Shown: in pieces, positions 44,449 to 58,255 of the stretch
Numbering within the stretch: position 1 is the first letter of the stretch
Layout of the letters: every line of letters starts with the position of its first letter
Origin: Bacillus timonensis
GTDB taxonomy: Bacteria; Bacillota; Bacilli; Bacillales; Bacillaceae_L
DNA length: 64,000 bases
NCBI GenBank assembly: GCA_020171895.1
Contig: JAIVAN010000009.1
Coordinates: forward strand, 1 to 64,000
Direction of reading: 5' to 3'
Program-made: the position numbers and the translations under genes
Notes under the pieces: generated by a model
The model's input: only the letters and a program-made list of their open reading frames with translations
What the model was told of the DNA's origin: nothing
Database searches by the model: none

Positions 44449-45450
44449 TTAATAGAATAACTCTTTAATTAGTGCAGCAATGAAGATATTAGCTAATGCA
44501 ATTGGTAGAAGTACTTTCCAACCAAATTCCATCAATTGATCGGCACGTAAACGTGGGAACGTAACACGTATCCATATTAAAACGAAAACGACCAAACTAA
44601 ATTTCAATGCAAACCATACTGCACCTGGTATAAAGTCTAAGAATAGAATAGGCTGCCATCCACCTAAAAATAGAACCGTTGTTAACGATGCCATTGCAAA
44701 GAAGTATACGTATTCAGCAAGCATAAAGAATGCCCATCTAAATCCTGAATACTCAACATGGAATCCAGCTACAAGCTCTGATTCAGCTTCTGGCAAGTCA
44801 AATGGAGTACGATTTAACTCAGCTACGGACGCAATTAAAAAGATTAAAAATCCGATTGGTTGAGCGAAAATAAACCAAACGTTTTCTTGCGCTTCAACAA
44901 TATCCACAAGGTTCAAACTACCTGTTAAAAGAATAACTCCGATAACAGACATTACAAGTGGAATTTCGTATGATATCATCTGTGCAGCTGCACGCATACC
45001 ACCAAGTAACGCATATTTATTATTTGAAGCCCAACCACCTGTAACAACACCTACAGTTGTTAATCCTGAAATAGCAATGTAATAAAGTAATCCTACACCG
45101 ATATCTGCAAACTGAAGTTTATCTGTAAAAGGAATGGTCGCTAATACCATAAATGCCGGTGTAAAAGCAATTACTGGTGCAAGGATAAATAAAGGTCGAT
45201 CTGCAAGCTTAGGTATTGTATCTTCTTTTAAAAGAAGCTTTAATACGTCAGCAACTGTTTGAAGTAAACCCCAACGTCCACCTACTTGGTTTGGCCCCAT
45301 ACGCCCTTGCATAAATCCCATTACTTTACGCTCTGCTAATATTCCGTATGTAACGAATCCTAATACAACCATTAACAAAGCAGTTGCTAATCCGAAGAAG
45401 ATTCCAAAGTTTAGCCAACTCGGAGGTGAATTTAATAAACTTTCGATCAT
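44449..45450 (-). CDS. nuoH: NADH-quinone oxidoreductase subunit H
   Basis: This is a 333-residue subunit with eight helices that forms the quinone entry site with NuoB and NuoD. The conserved loops are ERKVMGFMQGRMGPNQVGGRWG and SVAELNRTPFDLPEAESELVAG, both rich in the acidic residues of the E-channel. The start overlaps the nuoD stop by 1 nt. Confidence 0.95.
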   Translation of the reverse strand: MIESLLNSPPSWLNFGIFFGLATALLMVVLGFVTYGILAERKVMGFMQGRMGPNQVGGRWGLLQTVADVLKLLLKEDTIPKLADRPLFILAPVIAFTPAFMVLATIPFTDKLQFADIGVGLLYYIAISGLTTVGVVTGGWASNNKYALLGGMRAAAQMISYEIPLVMSVIGVILLTGSLNLVDIVEAQENVWFIFAQPIGFLIFLIASVAELNRTPFDLPEAESELVAGFHVEYSGFRWAFFMLAEYVYFFAMASLTTVLFLGGWQPILFLDFIPGAVWFALKFSLVVFVLIWIRVTFPRLRADQLMEFGWKVLLPIALANIFIAALIKELFY

Positions 45451-46550
45451 TACCCATCGACCTCCCCAAGGACAATGTCAATTGCACCTAGAATGGTAAT
45501 TAAATTTGCCATATTTTCTCCTTTTAATAGCTTAGGGAGAATCTGTAGATTATAGAAAGAAGGTCTTCTAAACTTTAAGCGATATGGTTCTTTTTTTCCA
45601 TCACTCGAGATATAACAACCAATTTCACCACGTGGAGACTCAATTCGAACATAAGCCTCTCCTTTTGGAGCTTTAATGATTTTTGGAACCTTTGCCATGA
45701 TTTCCCCTTCACTTGGGAATTGTTGTACGGCTTGCTCGACAATTTTTAATGATTCTTCAATTTCTGCCATTCTACACTCATAGCGCGCCCATGCGTCCCC
45801 TTCTGTTCGAACAGGCACATCAAAATCAAAGCGATCATAAATCGAATATGGCTCATCTTTACGTAAATCCCATTTCAAACCAGTACAACGTAGATTTGCA
45901 CCACTTAATGAATAAGCAAGTGCATCCTCTTTAGAATATTTACCAATGCCTTTTACACGGTTCATAAAGATTTCATTACCCGTCACTAAGTCATGGTAAC
46001 CTTCCAGTTGCTTTCTCATATAAGGAACAAATTCTTCTACTTTTTGAATCCATCCTTCAGGTGCATCCCATTTCACTCCACCAACACGCATGTAATTAAA
46101 TGTTAAACGAGCACCTGATAGTTCATTGAGCATGTTGATAATCATTTCACGTTCTCTAAATGCATATAAGAACGGACTAACTGCACCTATGTCTAGTAAA
46201 TATGTACCCCACCAAACTAAGTGGCTGGCAATTCTCCCTAATTCCATTGCTAGCACACGTAAATACTCTGCACGTTCTGGCACTTTAATGTCCATCATTG
46301 TTTCAACTGCGTGACAAAGTACATAGTTATTCGTCATTGCAGACAAGTAGTCCATGCGATCTGTATATGGAATTATCTGTGTATACTGTAAGTCTTCTGC
46401 TAGCTTTTCAGTACCTCTATGAAGGTAGCCAATTACTGGTGTAGCTTCCTTGATAATCTCCCCATCTATTTTTACGACTAGACGGAAAACACCGTGTGTA
46501 CTTGGATGCTGCGGTCCGACATTTAGGAGCATTTCTTCTGTACGAATCAA
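45450..46550 (-). CDS. nuoD: NADH-quinone oxidoreductase subunit D
   Basis: This is a 366-residue 49-kDa-type subunit, homologous to the large subunit of NiFe hydrogenases but without its metal cysteines. The quinone-site His is in VGPQHPSTHGVFRL, and the conserved GYLHRGTEKL and YTDRMDYLSAM blocks are present. nuoC and nuoD are separate genes, unlike in Escherichia coli. It lies 3 nt after nuoC. Confidence 0.96.
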   Translation of the reverse strand: MIRTEEMLLNVGPQHPSTHGVFRLVVKIDGEIIKEATPVIGYLHRGTEKLAEDLQYTQIIPYTDRMDYLSAMTNNYVLCHAVETMMDIKVPERAEYLRVLAMELGRIASHLVWWGTYLLDIGAVSPFLYAFREREMIINMLNELSGARLTFNYMRVGGVKWDAPEGWIQKVEEFVPYMRKQLEGYHDLVTGNEIFMNRVKGIGKYSKEDALAYSLSGANLRCTGLKWDLRKDEPYSIYDRFDFDVPVRTEGDAWARYECRMAEIEESLKIVEQAVQQFPSEGEIMAKVPKIIKAPKGEAYVRIESPRGEIGCYISSDGKKEPYRLKFRRPSFYNLQILPKLLKGENMANLITILGAIDIVLGEVDG

Positions 46551-46553
46551 TTG

Positions 46554-47744
46554 CTACACCTCCACATCGTACGGTTCATAATCTTTTCGTAATGGATACC
46601 CTACCCAATCATCTGGTAACATGATACGTGTTAAGTTAGGGTGGTTATTAAACTTAATACCTAATAAATCAAATGCTTCTCGTTCAGGCCAGTTTGCACC
46701 TTCCCATAAAGGCTGAATGGAATCAATAACTGGTTGTTCGCGGTCAATTTTCACCTTTAGTGCGACAGATTGTCTATTTTTATATGAGTACAAGTGAACA
46801 TAGACCTCCATATGTGTTTCATAGTCAGTACCATGAAGTTCTGACACATAATCAAACCCTAGTTGTTCATTATATTTTAGAAATTCTGCTATTTTAAAAT
46901 AAGAGTCTGTCTTAGCAACGAGTGTTGGCACATCTTTTGATAGAGAGTTAATATATGAATCTGCTAACACATCTTCACCTAAATGCTCTTTAATCACTTT
47001 TTCATATTTATCTAAGTACTTTTGGTTAGGTGATGGTGCTTTTTCTTCTTGTACCTCATCTTCTCCACCAGTTTTTGCTGCCTTGGCTTTAGCTGCCGCG
47101 GCTGCTTTTGCTTTCGCTGCTGCAATCGCTTTCGCTTTTGCCTTTGCAAGATCATCTTCACTAGCGTCTGAATCATCCGATGTTTTAGCTGAAGCGGCCG
47201 CCTTAGCCTTGGCTGCTGCAGCTGCTTTTGCTTTCGCTGCTGCAACTGCTTTCGCTTTTGCTTTTGCCAAATCATCATCACCTTCAACTGAACCCTCGGA
47301 AGCTTGTGATGCTTTTTGCTTCGCTAGTGCCGCTGCTTTTGCTTTCGCTGCTGCGGCTGCTTTTGCTTTCGCTTTAGCTGCTTCATCATCACCTTCTGCT
47401 GTTTCTTCTGAGGTTTGTGATGCCTTCTGCTTTGCTAGTGCTGCTGCCTTAGCTTTCGCTGCTGCGGCTGCTTTCTTTTTTGCAAGTTCTTTAGCATCTT
47501 CAGAATCGGACTGTGCTGAATCATCGTTATTAGCCCCTGAATTCTCGGCTGCTTTTTGCTTTGCTAGTGCCGCTGCTTTTGCTTTCGCTGCTGCTGCCGC
47601 TTTTTTCTTTGCAAGTTCTTTTTCATCTACTTCAGGTTGATCACTCTTTGTAGCAGCTTGTTTCTCTGCTAATTTTTGACGAGCCATTTCTTTTGCACGT
47701 TCAGCAGCTTCTTTCTTCTGCTGCTCTAAATCCTTTTCGCTCAT
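46554..47744 (-). CDS. nuoC: NADH-quinone oxidoreductase subunit C with long Ala/Lys-rich N-terminal extension
   Basis: This is a 396-residue protein. The true 30-kDa-subunit domain is only the last 150-160 residues and ends in EREAFDLLGIKFNNHPNLTRIMLPDDW, the family signature. Residues about 20-235 are a low-complexity region made of repeats such as AKAKAAAAAKAKAAA, separated by acidic spacers (SDDSDASEDD). Typical NuoC proteins are about 150-220 residues. AAGGTGA precedes the ATG, and the frame is open throughout, so the extension should be translated. Some Bacillus NuoC proteins are known to carry comparable extensions. Its function is unknown. Confidence 0.93.
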   Translation of the reverse strand: MSEKDLEQQKKEAAERAKEMARQKLAEKQAATKSDQPEVDEKELAKKKAAAAAKAKAAALAKQKAAENSGANNDDSAQSDSEDAKELAKKKAAAAAKAKAAALAKQKASQTSEETAEGDDEAAKAKAKAAAAAKAKAAALAKQKASQASEGSVEGDDDLAKAKAKAVAAAKAKAAAAAKAKAAASAKTSDDSDASEDDLAKAKAKAIAAAKAKAAAAAKAKAAKTGGEDEVQEEKAPSPNQKYLDKYEKVIKEHLGEDVLADSYINSLSKDVPTLVAKTDSYFKIAEFLKYNEQLGFDYVSELHGTDYETHMEVYVHLYSYKNRQSVALKVKIDREQPVIDSIQPLWEGANWPEREAFDLLGIKFNNHPNLTRIMLPDDWVGYPLRKDYEPYDVEV

Positions 47745-47746
47745 TG

Positions 47747-48274
47747 CTAAATCACCTTCTTCCCAGTTTTAGCTTCGTAGCGAATTTTTTCCTTCAATTT
47801 ATTTATCCCATATATAAGAGCTGCTGGATTCGGTGGGCACCCTGGAATATATACATCTACAGGAACAATTTGATCTACACCTTTAACAACCGCATACGAT
47901 TTCACATACGGTCCTCCTGCAGTCGCACATGAGCCCATTGCAATTACCCATTTTGGCTCAGGCATTTGATCATATAAACGCTTTAAAACAGGTGCCATTT
48001 TTTTCGTAACAGTACCAGAAACAATCATAACATCTGATTGTCGTGGCGAAGTACGAAAAAATGAACCGAAGCGGTCTAAGTCATAATGTGATGATCCTAC
48101 ACCCATCATTTCAATCGCGCAGCAAGCTAATCCAAAAGTTAACGGCCATAATGAATTACTTCTTGCCCATGCTTTTAATTGTTCAAGAGTGGTTAAAAAC
48201 ACACTACGTTTCAGCTCTTCCATTTCCTCTGGGGAAATACCTTCTAGATTAAGATTATTAACTTTTAGGTCCAT
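47747..48274 (-). CDS. nuoB: NADH-quinone oxidoreductase subunit B
   Basis: This is a 175-residue subunit carrying the terminal [4Fe-4S] cluster N2. The ligands are the tandem Cys in [11 protein letters not shown], Cys in [11 protein letters not shown] and Cys in [13 protein letters not shown] prefer the ATG of MDLKVNNLN, with GAAGGTG 5 nt upstream; an ATG seven codons earlier is possible. The gene overlaps the nuoA stop. It hands electrons to quinone together with NuoD and NuoH. Confidence 0.95.
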   Translation of the reverse strand: MDLKVNNLNLEGISPEEMEELKRSVFLTTLEQLKAWARSNSLWPLTFGLACCAIEMMGVGSSHYDLDRFGSFFRTSPRQSDVMIVSGTVTKKMAPVLKRLYDQMPEPKWVIAMGSCATAGGPYVKSYAVVKGVDQIVPVDVYIPGCPPNPAALIYGINKLKEKIRYEAKTGKKVI

Positions 48275-48639
48275 TTTAACACCTTCTTCTTCCATGCATA
48301 AACTAATCCAATTACAAGCATTAATACGAAAATAAGCATCTCAATAAGTGCAAAAATGCCTAGTTTGTCATAAGCTACAGCCCATGGATATAAAAATACT
48401 GTCTCTACATCAAAAATAACGAACATTAGCGCGAATATATAATAACGCACATTAAATTGAACCCTTGAATCATGAAAAGGCTCAATTCCACTTTCGTATG
48501 TAGTTTGTTTTGCTTGGTTTGGCGCATGCGGTCTTAACAGGCGACCTGCTGTTAGTGCCACCACCGGTAAAAGTATCCCTAAGCATAAAAAGACAACCAC
48601 AATAATGTAGTTATTTACATACTGATTAAGTAAATCCAT
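48265..48639 (-). CDS. nuoA: NADH-quinone oxidoreductase subunit A
   Basis: This is a 124-residue subunit with three helices, first gene of the 11-gene nuo operon. The block [20 protein letters not shown] is the conserved cysteine-less loop region, followed by [19 protein letters not shown] with the membrane Asp/Glu. GGAGGGG precedes the ATG. No nuoE, nuoF or nuoG is present anywhere in the operon. Confidence 0.94.
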   Translation of the reverse strand: MDLLNQYVNNYIIVVVFLCLGILLPVVALTAGRLLRPHAPNQAKQTTYESGIEPFHDSRVQFNVRYYIFALMFVIFDVETVFLYPWAVAYDKLGIFALIEMLIFVLMLVIGLVYAWKKKVLKWT

Positions 48640-48708
48640 GCAGCCCCCTCCGATAATCTTTATAAATTTTTTTAACTGCTCACAATTTTTAATTTTGTAA
48701 CCGTAAAC

Positions 48709-48738
48709 ATTATAACAGATACATGAAGGAAGTGTCGA
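48709..48738 (-). promoter_or_regulatory. promoter of the nuo operon
   Basis: On the minus strand TCGACA, 18 nt, then a perfect TATAAT with an upstream TG (extended -10), about 70 nt before the nuoA start. The match is strong for sigma-A. Confidence 0.7.
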
Positions 48739-48887
48739 CCAACCTCTTTACAAAAAGAGTAAGGTAGAAAGTTGATGAATTAAGATAATCTGTATCTATT
48801 ATAATTGGACAAAATATAGTTATTCCTATTGCTACTCTAATCTATTTTTGAATATTTATCCAATTAATATTTCATCTTTTTAATAGC

Positions 48888-49148
48888 TACCCTGAAAATA
48901 CGTTTCGTTACATTCAACATGGGGTGTTAATCTGCGTTGCAGGACTCTCGCTTTCCGCAGGGCGCTCCTGGAGCCTCCTCGACTTCGCCTGTGGGGTCTC
49001 CAGTCCAGCGCATTTCCTGCTGGAGTCTCGGTCCTTCCACTCCGATTAACACGAATGAATTACTTAAAATCCAACATTCTATAAACCCCAAAATCAAGTT
49101 CGCATTTTCATTCTTCATGGTGCAACTTCTTAAATAGTATGGAAGCAT
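48888..49148 (+). repeat. interspersed structured repeat, copy 8
   Basis: The inner stem is GCAGG/CCTGC, compensated relative to GCGGG/CCCGC of most copies. The other stems are GTGTTAATC/GATTAACAC, GGAC/GTCC, GCGCT/AGCGC and CTGGAG/CTCCAG. The tip stem has one mismatch (GAC/GCC). The 3' hairpin is partly decayed. It lies between nuoA and the LysM deacetylase gene. Confidence 0.92.
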
Positions 49149-49211
49149 ACTTTAACATATTTTGTAAAATTATCTTATTTAAACTACTTAACTACCTAAA
49201 ACAATCCAAAT

Positions 49212-49242
49212 AAAAAAGAAAGGATCTGTTAAACCCTTTCTT
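49212..49242 (-). terminator. terminator of the LysM deacetylase gene
   Basis: An 8-bp stem (AAGAAAGG with CCTTTCTT) is followed on the minus strand by a T run. Confidence 0.82.
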
Positions 49243-49245
49243 CTA

Positions 49246-50328
49246 TTAATCTTTAATGATTTCACTTACTGTAACTAGTTCATATCCTCTTGCTTTTAAG
49301 ATTGGTATTGTTTCGTCCACCGCTTTAGGTGTGTTAATTCCACCGACATGCATGAGGACTATTCCACCATTCTCTACATTATTTATGATTCTAGACTTTA
49401 TCACATCTGACTCAGGTTGTTTCCAATCTAGGGTATCGATTGTCCAATGAATACTATACTGATATCCAGCTTCTCCAACTGCTTTTAATGATTCTGTATT
49501 AGAAGAACCAAACGGAAATCGAAATAGGGGTCTTGGATTTATCCCTGTCGTTTTAATTATTGCTTCTTCTGCTTTTTTTACTTCTTGGAGCATAGCGTTA
49601 TATGAAAGACTAGGAAAGGATGGATGACTATAAGAATGATTAGATATTTGATGCCCGTCGTTCACGATTTGTTTTGCATATTGAGGGTACTTCTCAACCC
49701 ATTGACCTGTTAAAAAGAATGTACATTTAATTTGATGTTTTCTTAGAACATCTAAGATTTTTATTCCTTCTATACTACTTCCGGCATCAAAGGTTAGTGC
49801 TACTTGTTTTCGGGAGGAATTTCCTTCTTTTAACCATTTTGAAGGTAAAGTATTTTCTAGTCGTTTGATTTTTAATATTTGGTTGGGATAGATGAGATTA
49901 TTCGTCAAACCATTTAATTGTTGGATTTGTTCAACTGTGACTTGATACGTTTGTGATAGTCTCCAAAGTGTATCTCCCTTAACAACTGTGTGAAGAAGAT
50001 ACCCATTTTGATCTGACTGTATTTCCTTTATTTTTAAAACTTGACCAGGATAGGTAAGGTTAGACGTTAGACCATTTAGTTGCTTAATTTCCTCAACAGT
50101 TACTTGATACGTTTGTGATAGTGCCCAAAGCGTATCACCTTTTTTCACTGTGTGAGTAAGAAAAGTAGGTTGAGTCGTTTTTTCTTTTATTTTCAATACT
50201 TGTCCCGGATAAATAATATTTGAGGTTAATCCATTTAGTTGTTTGATCTGTTCAACAGTTACTTGGAAATTTCGACTTATTCTCCAAAGTGTATCCCCTT
50301 GCTTTACTGTATATGTTTCGTACATCAT
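49246..50328 (-). CDS. polysaccharide deacetylase with three N-terminal LysM domains
   Basis: This is a 360-residue protein. The start is ATG with GGAGG 7 nt upstream; a start six codons earlier would include that site. Three LysM peptidoglycan-binding domains (about 4-48, 57-100 and 108-153) share the pattern GDTLWRLSQTYQVTVEQI and differ by few residues, so they arose by recent duplication. The NodB domain follows (about 170-350): LTFDAGSS, HSYSHPS, RFPFGSS, DTLDW and LMHVGG carry the metal and catalytic residues. No signal peptide precedes the first LysM, which suggests release by mother-cell lysis or deposition on the spore, as for coat LysM proteins. It is monocistronic. Confidence 0.9.
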   Translation of the reverse strand: MMYETYTVKQGDTLWRISRNFQVTVEQIKQLNGLTSNIIYPGQVLKIKEKTTQPTFLTHTVKKGDTLWALSQTYQVTVEEIKQLNGLTSNLTYPGQVLKIKEIQSDQNGYLLHTVVKGDTLWRLSQTYQVTVEQIQQLNGLTNNLIYPNQILKIKRLENTLPSKWLKEGNSSRKQVALTFDAGSSIEGIKILDVLRKHQIKCTFFLTGQWVEKYPQYAKQIVNDGHQISNHSYSHPSFPSLSYNAMLQEVKKAEEAIIKTTGINPRPLFRFPFGSSNTESLKAVGEAGYQYSIHWTIDTLDWKQPESDVIKSRIINNVENGGIVLMHVGGINTPKAVDETIPILKARGYELVTVSEIIKD

Positions 50329-50340
50329 CTTTTCACCTCC

Positions 50341-50661
50341 AATCAAAAGAGTACGTTTGATTTATCTTATTCTGGTGTTAACTACTGTGTATAAACTCTT
50401 GTCCTTTTAATAACATTTTCTATGAAAGTGGACAGAGTGTGGATTGTTCTATTACCTATCATTTTTGATATACACATTTCTTATCTATTTTTGGGGATAA
50501 ATGATGTAAAGTAATCCTTTATCCTCCTATTGGGGGTAAACTAGAGTGAAATTGTGAATAAGATTTATAAAATCAAGTATTAAGTTAAACACATATCTAC
50601 TTTTACTCACATATGGGGATAGCTTTGTGGATTGATGATGTCTTGTTAAATGATTACACAC
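50341..50661. other. intergenic stretch, no gene seen
   Basis: This is AT-rich DNA between the atp operon terminator and the deacetylase gene. It should contain the deacetylase promoter. I found no sequence close enough to the sigma-E, sigma-G or sigma-K consensus to report. Confidence 0.4.
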
Positions 50662-50700
50662 AAAAAAGCCTTAAGAGAGCGAATCTCTTAAGGCTTTTTC
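50662..50700 (-). terminator. terminator of the atp operon
   Basis: A stem of about 12 pairs (AGCCTTAAGAGA with TCTCTTAAGGCT) is followed on the minus strand by six T residues. Confidence 0.95.
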
Positions 50701-50711
50701 AATAGAAAATC

Positions 50712-51137
<426 letters not shown>

Positions 51138-51140
51138 TTA

Positions 51141-53484
<2,344 letters not shown>

Positions 53485-53553
53485 TCACCACCTTTTTTCT
53501 CATAAGTCTGTTCATACTAAGCGACGAACAATTAGCCCGTCGCATTTGAATTA

Positions 53554-56174
<2,621 letters not shown>

Positions 56175-56242
56175 TCACTAGATGAGACAGTTGTCTCAAG
56201 ACAATGTATATCGAAAGCTTTTTTTAATTCATCACATAAAGG

Positions 56243-56278
56243 AATGGCGAAGGTTCCAATGGAATGATCTTCGCCATT
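56243..56278 (-). other. strong hairpin between atpE and atpF without T run
   Basis: A perfect 10-bp stem (AATGGCGAAG with CTTCGCCATT) encloses a second small stem (TTCC-AAT-GGAA). It lies between atpE and atpF inside the operon. No T run follows on the minus strand, so it is not a full terminator. It could stabilise the atpE message or slow downstream transcription, favouring the c subunit, which is needed in about tenfold excess. Confidence 0.7.
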
Positions 56279-56322
56279 GTTATTTTTGCAGGTAGGAATA
56301 TCCCACCGCAGAAATGTACAAT

Positions 56323-56556
<234 letters not shown>

Positions 56557-56628
56557 TTAGTTGTATAAAAATGATTAATAATGTTTTGATTTGTTCAAAA
56601 AGTGTCATTTTGAACAAGGTATTTATTA

Positions 56629-57369
<741 letters not shown>

Positions 57370-57385
57370 TCACCTCTCTTCCCAG

Positions 57386-57754
57386 TTACTTTCGTAAGTT
57401 TTGAAAAAAGAAATCTATCATAATGACAACATAGGCTGTCATTAATCCCAATACAGTACTTACTAAGTGAAAATGTTCTGGATACTGGTACACAATTAAA
57501 ACAGCTAGTCCAGCAGAAGCCATTCTCGAGAAAGTGCCTAATGATCCTGCCCTTTTCCCTTCTGTTATAGCTTGACCAAATCGATTATTTTTACGTACCA
57601 TTACAAATAAATTATATAAGCTAAATGTCGTACCAAGTATGAGCCCTAGGAAAACTGCTTGATAATCTGTAAAGCCCCAGCCAACTACGTATATCGATAA
57701 CAGGAAAAATATGTACTTTTTGTACCGCTTAAACATTTCTGATAAATCTTGCAT
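57386..57754 (-). CDS. atpI: ATP synthase subunit I
   Basis: This is a 122-residue protein with four helices (QAVFLGLILGTTFSLYNLFVMV in the middle). AtpI helps assembly of the c ring and, with AtpZ, has been linked to Mg2+ or Ca2+ transport in alkaliphilic Bacillus. It lies between atpZ and atpB. Confidence 0.88.
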   Translation of the reverse strand: MQDLSEMFKRYKKYIFFLLSIYVVGWGFTDYQAVFLGLILGTTFSLYNLFVMVRKNNRFGQAITEGKRAGSLGTFSRMASAGLAVLIVYQYPEHFHLVSTVLGLMTAYVVIMIDFFFQNLRK

Positions 57755-57760
57755 GTTTAT

Positions 57761-57982
57761 TTAATCTCCTGAAAAGAAATGATTGACTAAGCGAAGCATG
57801 GCATATACTCCAGCCGCTAGTCCTAATAGAAGGCCAATAATTAAAAATAGTGGTTCTGTACTAAGCGATTTGTCTAGCCATCTTCCAAAGAAAATCCCAA
57901 CTAAAACTGATCCCACAAGTTGTGAAAGAATACCAGACATTAATGCAATTGCTTGTAAAGGGTGTTTTTGCTTAGGAGGCAT
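57761..57982 (-). CDS. atpZ: AtpZ/AtpI-family membrane protein
   Basis: This is a 73-residue protein with two helices. The start is ATG of MPPKQKHPLQAIAL with GAGG 9 nt upstream; a GTG five codons earlier overlaps that site. The family pattern GIFFGRWLDKSLSTEPLFLIIGLLLG is clear, with the GxxxG and the Asp after helix 1. It is the first gene of the atp operon, an arrangement known from several Bacillus species. Confidence 0.85.
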   Translation of the reverse strand: MPPKQKHPLQAIALMSGILSQLVGSVLVGIFFGRWLDKSLSTEPLFLIIGLLLGLAAGVYAMLRLVNHFFSGD

Positions 57983-58086
57983 TAGACGATTCCTCACTTC
58001 TGCGTAAAATAGGTTTCAAGTGTCTGAAAATAAACAATTTTCTACAATATTTAATGCGTGAAAACCTTATCATTTTACCCTTTGTA

Positions 58087-58115
58087 AGCATACAATAGTG
58101 AAATATTAATGTCAA
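58087..58115 (-). promoter_or_regulatory. promoter of the atp operon
   Basis: On the minus strand a perfect TTGACA, 17 nt, then TATGCT, about 105 nt upstream of atpZ. This is the best sigma-A match in the gap between atpZ and the Vpr-like gene; nothing else is seen there. Confidence 0.78.
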
Positions 58116-58255
58116 TGAGTTATGGCTGAATTCTTAACGTAAAATATCGCTAGTTTGCTGCCTTTTTCACCCATTTCCTATTATCCCTACATAATTATAA
58201 TGTTTTGTCTGTGATTTTTGTCACACTTTGACACTTGTTCACAAAACTTTCACAA

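Noticed and set aside
47083-47640. A 185-codon Ala/Phe-rich open frame on the plus strand.
   Set aside because: It is the antisense of the Ala/Lys repeat region of nuoC and has no ribosome site. The nuoC frame explains the composition.
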